Shown here one piece after another: positions 1 to 7,604 of a stretch of DNA of 64,000 bases. The translations under genes were made by a program, and so were the position numbers. Numbering within the stretch: position 1 is the first letter of the stretch; each line of letters starts with the position of its first letter. Source of the stretch: Sulfopaludibacter sp035606355 (GTDB taxonomy: Bacteria > Acidobacteriota > Terriglobia > Bryobacterales > Bryobacteraceae); assembly GCA_035606355.1 (NCBI GenBank), contig DATNFO010000039.1, positions 1-64,000 on the forward strand. Direction: 5' to 3'. Below the pieces are notes generated by a model. The model did not search any database. It worked only from the letters and a program-made list of their open reading frames with translations, and had not been told where the DNA came from.

Positions 1-108
1 ACTCCGCAAGCAGCCAAACGCCGTGCTCAGAAAATCGCCCGGGAACTGCGAATTCTCGGTTACACCGTCAATATCAAACCCGCTACGGACGCAGCACTCC
101 CATTGTGA
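1..108 (+). CDS. C-terminal fragment of a gene cut by the window edge, possibly a transposase
   Basis: The frame is open from base 1 to a TGA at 106-108 and encodes about 35 residues rich in Arg and Lys. It ends with a run of the type ARELRILGYTVNIKP, then a short tail. The pattern 'x-x-L-x-x-LGY-x-V-x-x-x-P' at the very end resembles the ends of some bacterial transposases, but this is recall, not a search result. The start lies outside the window. A repeat cluster follows ten bases after the stop. It could equally be the tail of an unrelated protein. Confidence 0.35.
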   Translation, partial: TPQAAKRRAQKIARELRILGYTVNIKPATDAALPL

Positions 109-117
109 CTTTCAACG

Positions 118-270
118 GAGCGGTAAAAGGTGCCCGGGACATGAGTGCGTTTGAATGCGGCAAAAAAGCAATTCGATATTCTTTCACAGCCCCGTAAGGG
201 AGCGGCAAAAGGTGCCGGGAATGCGAGTGCGTTTGAATGGTCAAAAAAGCAATCCGATATTTTTTCACGG
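118..270 (+). repeat. Two tandem units of the 80-bp RAYT1-linked repeat family (family 1)
   Basis: Two head-to-tail units begin at 118 and 200, 82 bp apart. Each starts GAGCGG(T/C)AAAAGGTGCC, continues through GAGTGCGTTTGAATG and AAAAAAGCAAT(T/C)CGATAT, and ends near TTTCACAGCCCCGTAAGG; the second unit is truncated. The same unit recurs, reverse complemented, at about 12.8 kb and 43.2-43.5 kb. The open frame of anmK runs through this block, but those codons are repeat DNA and not part of the kinase. Confidence 0.8.
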
Positions 271-300
271 AAACAATTCGATTTTCCGCATGAGGCATCC

Positions 301-1362
301 ATGAGAGTCGCAGGAGTAATGAGCGGGACATCCCTCGATGGCATTGACGTCGCCATCGTGGACATTTCCCTGCCCCGCGTGCGAACGCTCGGCTTCACCT
401 CTACGCCTTACCCGGGGGCCGTTCGCCAAGCGCTGCTCGCAGTCAGCAACTGCGAGACGCATACCGCGGCCATTTCCCAACTGAATTTTCAGCTCGGCGA
501 ACTCTACGCGCGTGCCGTCCTCAAAGCCGTAAAGAAATTCGGCCCGGTGAAGCTGATCGGCTGCCACGGCCAGACGATCTATCACGAAGGCCGCAAGAAT
601 ACGCTGCAGATCGGCGAAGCGGCAGTGCTCGCCGAGCGCACCGGAGTGCCCGTCGTGTCGAACTTTCGCGCGCGCGATATTGCCGCCGGCGGTCAGGGCG
701 CGCCGCTCGTGCCGTTCGTCGATGTGCTGCTGTTCCGCCATCCGCGCGAGACGCGCATCGCGCTCAACATCGGCGGCATCGCCAACCTCACTGTGATTCC
801 GCCGCGAGGCGACGTGACCGCGTTCGATACCGGACCAGGCAATATGGTGATCGACGCCCTCACGCGCGAGTACACCGATGGCCGACGGAATTTCGATCGC
901 GATGGGAAGATCGCAGCTTCGGGCAAAGTGAATCGCGCGCTGCTCGACGACCTTTTGCGCGACCCGTACTATCGACGCAAGCCGCCCAAGAGCGCCGGCC
1001 GCGAGCAGTATGGCGCCGCCTTTGTCGATCGCATGAAGGCCGGCGGCTTGGCCCTCCCCGACTTGATCGCGACCGCAACCGTCCTCACTGCCGCGACCAT
1101 CGCGATGGGCATCGGAGATTCGGCGGGCACGCTGATCGTCTCAGGCGGCGGCGTTCACAATCCCCGGATCATGGAACATCTCTCGGCCTTCCTCCCGCGC
1201 TGCACCGTCACGAGTTCGGCCGATTTCGGAATCGACCCCGACGCCAAGGAAGCTATCGCCTTCGCCATCCTCGCCCATGAAACCTGGAATCGCCGTCCCG
1301 GCAACCTCCCCGCCGCCACGGGCGCGCGCCGCCCGGTGATTCTTGGCTGCGTAACTTCGTAG
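301..1362 (+). CDS. anmK: Anhydro-N-acetylmuramic acid kinase
   Basis: Cytosolic sugar kinase of peptidoglycan recycling. It converts 1,6-anhydro-N-acetylmuramic acid plus ATP to MurNAc-6-phosphate. The 353-residue product is close to the usual family length. The N-terminal phosphate-binding motif MSGTSLDGID is at residues 7-16. CHGQTIYH, IGGIANLT, FDTGPGNM and the ATP-side motif SGGGVHN follow in the expected order. The frame stays open upstream to 145, but those codons lie in the repeat block, and ATG 301 places the conserved MSGTSLDG motif at the usual distance from the start, so 301 is chosen. No other recycling gene is adjacent; a small lipoprotein gene follows on the same strand. Confidence 0.95.
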   Translation: MRVAGVMSGTSLDGIDVAIVDISLPRVRTLGFTSTPYPGAVRQALLAVSNCETHTAAISQLNFQLGELYARAVLKAVKKFGPVKLIGCHGQTIYHEGRKNTLQIGEAAVLAERTGVPVVSNFRARDIAAGGQGAPLVPFVDVLLFRHPRETRIALNIGGIANLTVIPPRGDVTAFDTGPGNMVIDALTREYTDGRRNFDRDGKIAASGKVNRALLDDLLRDPYYRRKPPKSAGREQYGAAFVDRMKAGGLALPDLIATATVLTAATIAMGIGDSAGTLIVSGGGVHNPRIMEHLSAFLPRCTVTSSADFGIDPDAKEAIAFAILAHETWNRRPGNLPAATGARRPVILGCVTS

Positions 1363-1397
1363 TGCGTGCACCTTTCGGGGTTGGTACAATTCAGCAC

Positions 1398-1784
1398 ATG
1401 CGAAATTGCGTGGCTATTCTTTTCCTATCTGCCGTGGCGATGCTGACGGGATGCGGAAAGTCCATGATGGGCGGTAATACCGCGGCTCCTGCGTCGGCGA
1501 ATATCGACCCGCAGAAATATTACGCCGTACTGCTCGCTAACGGCTCCGTCTACTTCGGACACCTCGAAGGACTTACTTCCGATTTTCCCGTCCTCAAGGA
1601 CGTGTACTACGTGCAGAGCTCAAAAAACGCGCAGACCAATGAGGTCAACAACGTTCTGGTGAAGCGCGGCAAGGAATGGCACGGCCCGGACCGGATGATC
1701 ATCAATCAGAAATCGATTGTTTTCATCGAGCCCGTCGGCGTGGATTCCGTTGTGGCCAAGCGAATCGAAGAATCGAAGCGCTAG
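1398..1784 (+). CDS. Small conserved lipoprotein of unknown function
   Basis: The product has 128 residues. An N-terminal hydrophobic stretch ends in the lipobox LTGC (Cys at about residue 18), so it should be a lipoprotein processed by Lgt and LspA, both encoded in this window. The mature part contains a short conserved-looking block around YYAVLLANGSVYFGHLEGL and a C-terminal IVFIEPVG segment. I do not recognise a named domain. ATG 1398 is chosen over the earlier in-frame codon at 1362 because only 1398 gives a normal signal peptide. A TACAAT -10-like hexamer at 1385-1390 ends only seven bases before the ATG, so the mRNA may be nearly leaderless. Its TAG stop overlaps the stop of the convergent next gene in a shared CTAG. 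Confidence 0.8.
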   Translation: MRNCVAILFLSAVAMLTGCGKSMMGGNTAAPASANIDPQKYYAVLLANGSVYFGHLEGLTSDFPVLKDVYYVQSSKNAQTNEVNNVLVKRGKEWHGPDRMIINQKSIVFIEPVGVDSVVAKRIEESKR

Positions 1785-1999
1785 GACTTGAAGTGCGTTG
1801 AGACGAAGGTTGAGGCCGGCACAAGTGGCTGTGCCACCGGGCTTGCGACCTTCATTTCATCCCAGTTATAGGCGAATTCCTTACCGCAATCGAGACAAAC
1901 GACATAGGTGGCGCTGCGGGACTTTCCGGCGGGTGTCTGCGGAAATGTGGTGCGCTGATGCGAGCAACCGAAGAGCGAGTTGAAGAGCGACTGTAACAT
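1781..1999 (-). CDS. Short zinc-ribbon-like protein of unknown function
   Basis: A 72-residue protein starting MLQSLFNSLFGCSHQ. It contains a CxH pair near the N-terminus and a CLDCGKEF knuckle in the middle, followed by AYNWDEM, so it could bind one metal ion. The pattern (CSH..T.FP.TP, then YVVCLDCGKEFAYxW) is one I associate with short hypothetical proteins of Acidobacteriota, but no function is known to me. An earlier in-frame start at 2098 would add 33 residues without any recognisable feature, so the inner ATG is preferred. Its stop shares a CTAG palindrome with the stop of the lipoprotein gene on the other strand. Confidence 0.65.
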   Translation of the reverse strand: MLQSLFNSLFGCSHQRTTFPQTPAGKSRSATYVVCLDCGKEFAYNWDEMKVASPVAQPLVPASTFVSTHFKS

Positions 2000-2118
2000 T
2001 GGTTTGGGCTCCCTCCATACATTTAGATACAGGAAAATGGTTACTAGTTGCAGTCCTGGTTCGCACTCCAGTCCTAGTCGCTGTACTGATCCTGACAAAT
2101 AGTAGGCCTATTACCCGG

Positions 2119-3123
2119 TCATTTCTTGAGTTGCGCCGCGATGGATTCCGCGATTAACCGCCCGTGAAATCTACCGTTTTCAATGAATATCTCGTTTGTA
2201 TGCATACCCGCGACGATTACCCCCGCCAGGTAAATTCCGGCGCGCTCGCTCTCCAGCGTGCCCGGATCGGTGCGCGGGCGTTGGGTAGCCGCCTCCAGGG
2301 AAATCCCTGTTTCATTGAGGAATTTTAAGTCGGGCTGGTAGCCGATCAGCGCAAAAACGAAGTCATTCTTGAAGGTAATTTCTCCATCGGGCGTTTGAAC
2401 GACGACGGAATCCTGCAAAATACGCGTTACGTTCGAATGAAATAAGCCGCGGATTTCTCCGTTCTTGATGCGGTTTTCGATATTCGGCTTGATCCAATAT
2501 TTCACCCGTGAAGAGATGCCCGCGCCGCGATGGACGAGAGTAACTCGCGCGCCCGTCCAATAGAGCTCGAGCGCGGCAATGGCGGCTGAATTCTTCGCGC
2601 CCACCACCACCACGTCGCAATCGAAATACGGGTGCGGCTCCTTGTAATAGTGCAAAACCTTGGGCAACTCTTCGCCCGGCACATTTAGTAAGTTCGGAAC
2701 ATCGTAGTAACCTGTCGCCAGCACAATCTTGCGCGCGCGGTAAATGTGCGGGCAATTCAGCCGGTCGGTGGTGTACACCTCGAACGCATTGTCGCCGCCG
2801 GAGATCCGGTCCACCCGCTCATATTGCCGCACGTCCAGTTTGAAGTGCTCGGCCACCCGGCGGTAGTACTTCAGAGCCTCGGTGCGATTCGGCTTTTCAT
2901 TGAGGCTGGTCATCGGTATATTGCCGATCTCCAGCAACTCCGGCGTGGTGAAGAAGGTCATGTGCGTCGGGTAGTGGTAAATAGAATTCACCACGCAGCC
3001 CTTCTCCACCAGCACGGTTTTGACTCCCCGATTCTGCAGTTCAATGCCGCAGGCGAGGCCCGTGGGTCCGGCGCCCACCACCAGCGCGTCAAAGACTTCG
3101 GTCTCCGGCGCGCAGTTGCTCAC
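2119..3123 (-). CDS. ypdA: YpdA-family FAD/NAD(P)-dependent oxidoreductase (putative bacillithiol disulfide reductase)
   Basis: Cytosolic flavoprotein of 334 residues. The N-terminal FAD Rossmann motif is VVGAGPTGLACGIE, followed by YPTHMTFFTTPELLEIG, which is characteristic of the YpdA group. A second dinucleotide motif, VVVGAKNSAAIAALEL, lies in the middle, and the C-terminal AGVIVAGMHTNEIFIENGR completes the FAD site. Family members reduce oxidised bacillithiol with NADPH; bacillithiol synthesis genes are not in this window, so the substrate is inferred. There is no CxxC redox pair, which separates it from thioredoxin reductases. It starts with GTG and overlaps the alaS stop by 4 bp (GTGA), indicating translational coupling. 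Confidence 0.88.
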   Translation of the reverse strand: MSNCAPETEVFDALVVGAGPTGLACGIELQNRGVKTVLVEKGCVVNSIYHYPTHMTFFTTPELLEIGNIPMTSLNEKPNRTEALKYYRRVAEHFKLDVRQYERVDRISGGDNAFEVYTTDRLNCPHIYRARKIVLATGYYDVPNLLNVPGEELPKVLHYYKEPHPYFDCDVVVVGAKNSAAIAALELYWTGARVTLVHRGAGISSRVKYWIKPNIENRIKNGEIRGLFHSNVTRILQDSVVVQTPDGEITFKNDFVFALIGYQPDLKFLNETGISLEAATQRPRTDPGTLESERAGIYLAGVIVAGMHTNEIFIENGRFHGRLIAESIAAQLKK

Positions 3124-5756
3124 AGCTTGCCCTCAATCTCCGCGTAGACCTTCTGTAGCGCGCCATCGAGCGCTTCCACGTTGCTGCCGCCGCCTTCCGC
3201 CATGTCCGGGCGGCCGCCGCCCTTGCCTCCCGTGGCCTGCGCCAGCGATTGCACCAGCTTGCCGGCCTGCACCTTTCCGGTGAGGTCCTTAGTGACGGCC
3301 GCAATGATGGCGATGCTGCCGTCCTCCACCGAAGCGAGCACCACCGCTGCGCTCTTCCACTTATTGCGCAGCGAATCCGCCAGCGACCGCATTCGCTGAC
3401 GGTCCAGGCCGTCCGCGCGAACCGCCAGCACCCGCGCGCCTTTCACCTCGCGCGATTGCGATTCCAGTTCGCCCACGGTAGATTGCGCCAGCTTCTCCTT
3501 CAATTGCTCGATCTGCCGCTTCAGCGCATGCTCCTGCGTGAGAAGCTTCTCGACATGATCGACAAGCTCCGGCTCTCCCGCGCGCAGTATCTCCGATACC
3601 CGCCGCAGGCTGCCGCTGGCAACCTGATACTGCTTCAGCGCGCCCTCGCCGGTCAGCGCTTCGATTCGCCGCACTCCCGCCGAAATGCTGCCTTCATAAA
3701 CGATCTTGCAGATCCCTATGTCGCCGGTACGGTGCACGTGCGTGCCGCCGCACAATTCGCGGCTGAAACCCGGGACGGAAACCACGCGCACCTGCTCGCC
3801 GTATTTCTCGCCGAACAGCGCCATAGCGCCTGTGCCGATCGCCTGATCCAGCGGCATCACCGCTGTTTCCACAGGCGTGTTCTTGAGGATCTGCTCATTC
3901 ATGAGCCGCTCCACCTCTTCGAGCTCGGCACGATCCATCTGTGTGTAATGCGTGAAGTCGAAGCGCAGGCGCCCCGGTTCCACTACGCTGCCGGCCTGCT
4001 TCACATGCGTCCCCAGCACCTGCCGCAGAGACGCATGCAGGAGATGGGTCGCCGTGTGGTTGCGGCGCGTGGCATCGCGAACCGGCGCCGCCACCACTCC
4101 GTGCAGCACGTCGTTCAGCGCGATCGCCGCCGTTGCGCGCACGCGATGTACGGTCAGTCCCGGAACCCCGGCGAACGCCGTTTCCACATCGGCAACCTTC
4201 TCGCCGGATGCCGAGAACAGCTCGCCGCGATCGCCCACCTGTCCGCCCGCTTCCGCGTAGAAGGGAGTCTGGTCGAAGACAATCTCGCCTGTCGCGCCGG
4301 CGGGCAGAACCTCGGCCTGCTCTTTATTCACGAGCACGCCGATGACTCGCGACGTCGCCTCGAGCTCGCTGTAGCCGAGAAACTTCGTCCGACCCTGCTC
4401 CAGCAGCTTCTGATACGAAGGAACCACGGCGCCCTTCTCGGCGCCTTTCCAACTGGCGCGCGCACGCTCGCGCTGCCGCTCCATCTCCGTCTCGAAGCCT
4501 TCGCGATCGATGGCGAGATCCTTTTCGCGCGCCATCTCCTCCTGTTCGTCGAGCGCCAGCCCGTAGGTGTCGTATAGCTTGAAGCTGAGCGGGCCGGGAA
4601 TCAGGTAGCCCTGAATCTTCGCCACCTCGTCGTTGAACACCTTCTCCGCCTGCAGAAACGTGGTCGCGTAGCGATGCTCTTCGTCCTTGACGACGCGCGC
4701 CACTCGCTGCACGCTCTCCATCATCTCCGGATACGCCGAGCGCATGTGCTCGGCGACAAAGCCCGTCAGCTTATAGAGGAATGGCTCTTCCACGCCCACC
4801 AGGCGGGCATTGCGCATGGCTCGCCGCATGATCTTGCGCAGCACGTAGCCGCGGCCTTCATTCGCCGGAACCACGCCGTCGTGAATCAGGAACGCGGTGG
4901 CGCGCGCATGGTCGGCGGCGATGCGCAGCGCGGTATCGATGCGCGTATTGCCGCCGGGCGTCACACGGAAGAGGTCCGCGGCGTTTTCGATGATCGGCCG
5001 GATCAGGTCAGTCTCGTAATTGGAAAGCTTCCCCTGCTTCACCGCGGCGATGCGCTCCAGACCCATGCCGGTATCGATGGAAGGGCGCGGCAGCGGAGTC
5101 AGTTTCCCGGACGAATCGCGGTCGAACTGCATGAACACGAGGTTCCAGATTTCGACGAAGCGGCCGCCCGCATCGTTCGGAAACTCCTCGTGTTCGCGCC
5201 CGGGCTCGGCGGCTTCCACGCCCAGGTCGTAGTGAATCTCCGAGCACGGACCGCACGGCCCCGTCTCGCCCATCTGCCAGAAGTTGTCCTTCTCGTCGAG
5301 ACGAAAGATGCGGCTTTTCGGAACGCCCGCAACCTTCTGCCACAGCTCTTCCGCTTCGTCGTCCTCGCGGAACACGGTGACGTAGAGCTTGTCCTTCGGC
5401 AGCGCGTAATCTTTGGTGATCAGGTCCCACGCGAAGGCGATGGCATCGGCTTTGAAATAATCGCCGAAGCTGAAATTGCCCAGCATTTCGAAAAAAGTGT
5501 GATGCCGCCGCGTGTAGCCGACATTCTCGAGATCGTTATGCTTGCCGCCCGCGCGAACGCACTTCTGCGAGCTCGCCGCGCGCGAATACGGGCGCTTTTC
5601 GACACCGGTGAAGACGTCCTTGAACTGATTCATCCCGGCATTGGTAAACAGCAGAGTCGGGTCATTGGCCGGAACCAATGAAGAACTGCGCACCACGGCA
5701 TGGCCGCGCTCGGAAAAAAAGTCAAGGAATCGCTGTCTGATCTCGTTGCCTGTCAC
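3120..5756 (-). CDS. alaS: Alanyl-tRNA synthetase
   Basis: The 878-residue product has the normal bacterial AlaRS length. It joins alanine to tRNA-Ala and edits Ser/Gly mischarging. The N-terminal catalytic core begins NEIRQRFLDFFSERGHAVV and includes TLLFTNAGMNQFKDVF. The editing domain carries the zinc-binding HxxxH (HTATHLLHASL) and the CGGTHVHRTGDIG segment. The C-terminal C-Ala domain ends with the glycine-rich GGGRPDMAEGGG. Translation starts at GTG 5756. It is the first gene of a coupled pair with ypdA. A long perfect inverted repeat lies just upstream of its start. Confidence 0.98.
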   Translation of the reverse strand: MTGNEIRQRFLDFFSERGHAVVRSSSLVPANDPTLLFTNAGMNQFKDVFTGVEKRPYSRAASSQKCVRAGGKHNDLENVGYTRRHHTFFEMLGNFSFGDYFKADAIAFAWDLITKDYALPKDKLYVTVFREDDEAEELWQKVAGVPKSRIFRLDEKDNFWQMGETGPCGPCSEIHYDLGVEAAEPGREHEEFPNDAGGRFVEIWNLVFMQFDRDSSGKLTPLPRPSIDTGMGLERIAAVKQGKLSNYETDLIRPIIENAADLFRVTPGGNTRIDTALRIAADHARATAFLIHDGVVPANEGRGYVLRKIMRRAMRNARLVGVEEPFLYKLTGFVAEHMRSAYPEMMESVQRVARVVKDEEHRYATTFLQAEKVFNDEVAKIQGYLIPGPLSFKLYDTYGLALDEQEEMAREKDLAIDREGFETEMERQRERARASWKGAEKGAVVPSYQKLLEQGRTKFLGYSELEATSRVIGVLVNKEQAEVLPAGATGEIVFDQTPFYAEAGGQVGDRGELFSASGEKVADVETAFAGVPGLTVHRVRATAAIALNDVLHGVVAAPVRDATRRNHTATHLLHASLRQVLGTHVKQAGSVVEPGRLRFDFTHYTQMDRAELEEVERLMNEQILKNTPVETAVMPLDQAIGTGAMALFGEKYGEQVRVVSVPGFSRELCGGTHVHRTGDIGICKIVYEGSISAGVRRIEALTGEGALKQYQVASGSLRRVSEILRAGEPELVDHVEKLLTQEHALKRQIEQLKEKLAQSTVGELESQSREVKGARVLAVRADGLDRQRMRSLADSLRNKWKSAAVVLASVEDGSIAIIAAVTKDLTGKVQAGKLVQSLAQATGGKGGGRPDMAEGGGSNVEALDGALQKVYAEIEGKL

Positions 5757-5791
5757 TGTTTGTCCTTAAATTTAGATTGTATCGTGCAGAG

Positions 5792-5887
5792 TTCACCGCA
5801 GAGACGCGGAGAGCGCAGAGGTGGCGCAGAGAAAACCAAGCATCCGTTCTCTGCGAATCTCTGCGCTCTCCGCGTCTCTGCGGTGAA
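5792..5887. repeat. Perfect 29-nt inverted repeat with nested inner arms (large hairpin)
   Basis: Arms 5792-5820 and 5859-5887 are exact reverse complements (TTCACCGCAGAGACGCGGAG...). A second 9-nt pair, CGCAGAGAA / TTCTCTGCG, lies inside at about 5825-5833 and 5847-5855. The element fills the gap between the stop of the PLP gene and the start of alaS, both on the minus strand. No U-run follows, so it is not a classic terminator. GCAGAGACGC-type palindromes are scattered in many bacterial genomes, so it is probably a mobile or REP-like unit. Confidence 0.85.
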
Positions 5888-5893
5888 GCGATG

Positions 5894-7132
5894 CTACTCG
5901 CTTGCCAGCGCCTGCTCGAAGTCCGCCAGCAGATCGCGCCAGTCTTCGATTCCCGCCGATACCCGCACCAGCCCGTCGGTTACTCCGCTCTCCGCCAGCT
6001 CCTGCGGCGACATACCCGAGTGCGTCGTCGATTTCGGATGGCAGACCAGCGTTTCCACTCCGCCCAGGCTTACCGCGTTTCTTGCGATGCGCAGGCGGCG
6101 CAGGAAATCGAATGCGGGCGGTCTCCCCCCAGCGAACTCGATGGAGAAGATGCCTCCCGGAAATGCGCATTGCTTCTCGAAAATGCGCTTCTGCTCGGGG
6201 TCTGTAAACAACGTCGGATAATAAACCGCGCTGAGCTTCTTGTGCCCCTTCAGCGCTTCCGCGAGCCGTTGCGCATTCTTGCTCTGCCGATTCATGCGGA
6301 GCTGAACCGTGGGCAGGCGGCTATCCAGCATCCAGCATTCGTCGGGCGGCAGAATGTTGCCGAACATGTTGCGCCGGCTGCGAATCTTCTGAATCATATC
6401 GCTGGATTTCGTCAGCACGATACCGGCGATCATGTCGCTGAAGCCGGAGAGATACTTGGTCGCGGAGTACAGCACGATATCCGCGCCGAGCAGCAGAGGA
6501 TGCTGAAACGAGGGTCCGAGAAACGTGTTGTCCACCATCACCACAGGCTTATCGGGATGCGTCGCTGCGGCGGCCGCGGCGCGCTCGATGTCGGCCATCG
6601 TGAGCGTCGGGTTGGCGGGCGTTTCGACGTACACGATGCAGCAGTTCTGCGCCGCGGCGATGGCCTTCTCAATGCCTTCGGTATCACCCGCGGCCACCGG
6701 AATTCCGCGCACGCCGAACGGCTCCAGAAAGCTGTGCATGAGTCCCGTAGTGCCGCCGTAAAGCGGCGTGGTATAGACGATCGTGCTGTTCGGCCGCGCG
6801 TAAGTGAAACACGCGGTCATGATGGCGGCCATGCCGGAGTTGAACACCGCGGCGTACGATGCGCCGGCCTCCAGCGGCACAATTTGATCTTCCAGAATTT
6901 CGGCGTTCGGATGCGAGAATCGGGCGTAGATGAGGTCGGCCCGCTCACCATTGTCCGGCTTGATCTTGCCGCCGATGATTGCGAAAGCGTGCTCAGCCGC
7001 CTCGGGACTTTCGAAAACGTAAGTAGATGAGCGGAACACTGCCGGCCGCGCGGACCCGAACGTGTGCTTCGGGTCGAAACCGCGGGTCAGTATGGCGGTG
7101 CGCGGCCGAACGTCGTCGTGGGAATCGGGCAT
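5894..7132 (-). CDS. Cys/Met-metabolism PLP-dependent enzyme (cystathionine gamma-synthase / methionine gamma-lyase type)
   Basis: Cytosolic fold-type I PLP enzyme of 412 residues. The Schiff-base lysine is K226 in SATKYLSGFSD. Upstream are the family motifs YARFSHPN, NSGMAAI and YGGTTGLMHSF, and VDNTFLGP precedes the lysine. SLGGVETLVCHPKSTTHSGM near the C-terminus is typical of the family. Sequence alone does not separate gamma-synthase, gamma-lyase and O-acylhomoserine sulfhydrylase activity. The start at 7132 is supported by GGAGG four bases upstream; an earlier in-frame start at 7177 lacks this. The divergent PadR gene begins about 135 bp away, so the promoters share this gap. Confidence 0.9.
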   Translation of the reverse strand: MPDSHDDVRPRTAILTRGFDPKHTFGSARPAVFRSSTYVFESPEAAEHAFAIIGGKIKPDNGERADLIYARFSHPNAEILEDQIVPLEAGASYAAVFNSGMAAIMTACFTYARPNSTIVYTTPLYGGTTGLMHSFLEPFGVRGIPVAAGDTEGIEKAIAAAQNCCIVYVETPANPTLTMADIERAAAAAATHPDKPVVMVDNTFLGPSFQHPLLLGADIVLYSATKYLSGFSDMIAGIVLTKSSDMIQKIRSRRNMFGNILPPDECWMLDSRLPTVQLRMNRQSKNAQRLAEALKGHKKLSAVYYPTLFTDPEQKRIFEKQCAFPGGIFSIEFAGGRPPAFDFLRRLRIARNAVSLGGVETLVCHPKSTTHSGMSPQELAESGVTDGLVRVSAGIEDWRDLLADFEQALASE

Positions 7133-7266
7133 GATGCCTCCGATAGCGAGTGTAGCTCTCTTTGCACGCAGTCGCACAACAAAAGCGTGGTGCTACATAC
7201 CCGAGGCGCTGCGGAAAACCGCGGCGGCGCTCAGTACCAATGCTCCCCTGGCGCGTCTACCTGAGC

Positions 7267-7602
7267 ATGGCAAGAGATACCGAGTTGCTCCAAGGCACGC
7301 TGGACCTGTTGATTCTGCAAATCTTGCTCACTGGAGCTGCGCACGGCCACACCATAGCCCATATCATCGAACGCCGCTCCGAGGAAGTCTTACAGGTGGA
7401 ACACGGATCCCTCTACCCGGCGCTCCACCGCCTGGAAAATCGCGGCTGGATCGCGTCCTTCTGGGGCACTTCGGAAAATAACCGGAAGGCCCGCTATTAC
7501 CGCCTGACCGCCGCCGGACGCCGGCAACTGATCGAGCAGACCAGCCGCTGGGACCGGCTCGCCCGCGCCGTCAACCGCGTCTTGCGGCCGGCGGAGGAAT
7601 AG
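7267..7602 (+). CDS. PadR-family transcriptional regulator
   Basis: A 111-residue winged-helix regulator beginning ARDTELLQGTLDLLILQIL, the standard PadR entry. HGHTIAHIIERRSEEVL and GSLYPALHRLENRGWI form the recognition helix and wing, and ARYYRLTAAGRRQL closes the DNA-binding fold. Proteins of this group usually repress a neighbouring membrane or transport gene in response to a small molecule. Here the stop lies two bases before the start of the ADOP permease, so the two are almost certainly co-transcribed, a common acidobacterial arrangement. ATG 7267 is chosen; longer in-frame starts add only non-conserved sequence. Confidence 0.93.
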   Translation: MARDTELLQGTLDLLILQILLTGAAHGHTIAHIIERRSEEVLQVEHGSLYPALHRLENRGWIASFWGTSENNRKARYYRLTAAGRRQLIEQTSRWDRLARAVNRVLRPAEE

Positions 7603-7604
7603 CC

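Noticed and set aside
145..300. N-terminal extension of anmK from an earlier ATG
   Set aside because: These codons lie within family-1 repeat DNA, and the conserved MSGTSLDG motif sits at the normal distance only from ATG 301.
4674..5681. 335-codon open frame antisense to alaS
   Set aside because: It has no recognisable motif and lies wholly over conserved alaS codons; it is a GC-rich shadow frame.
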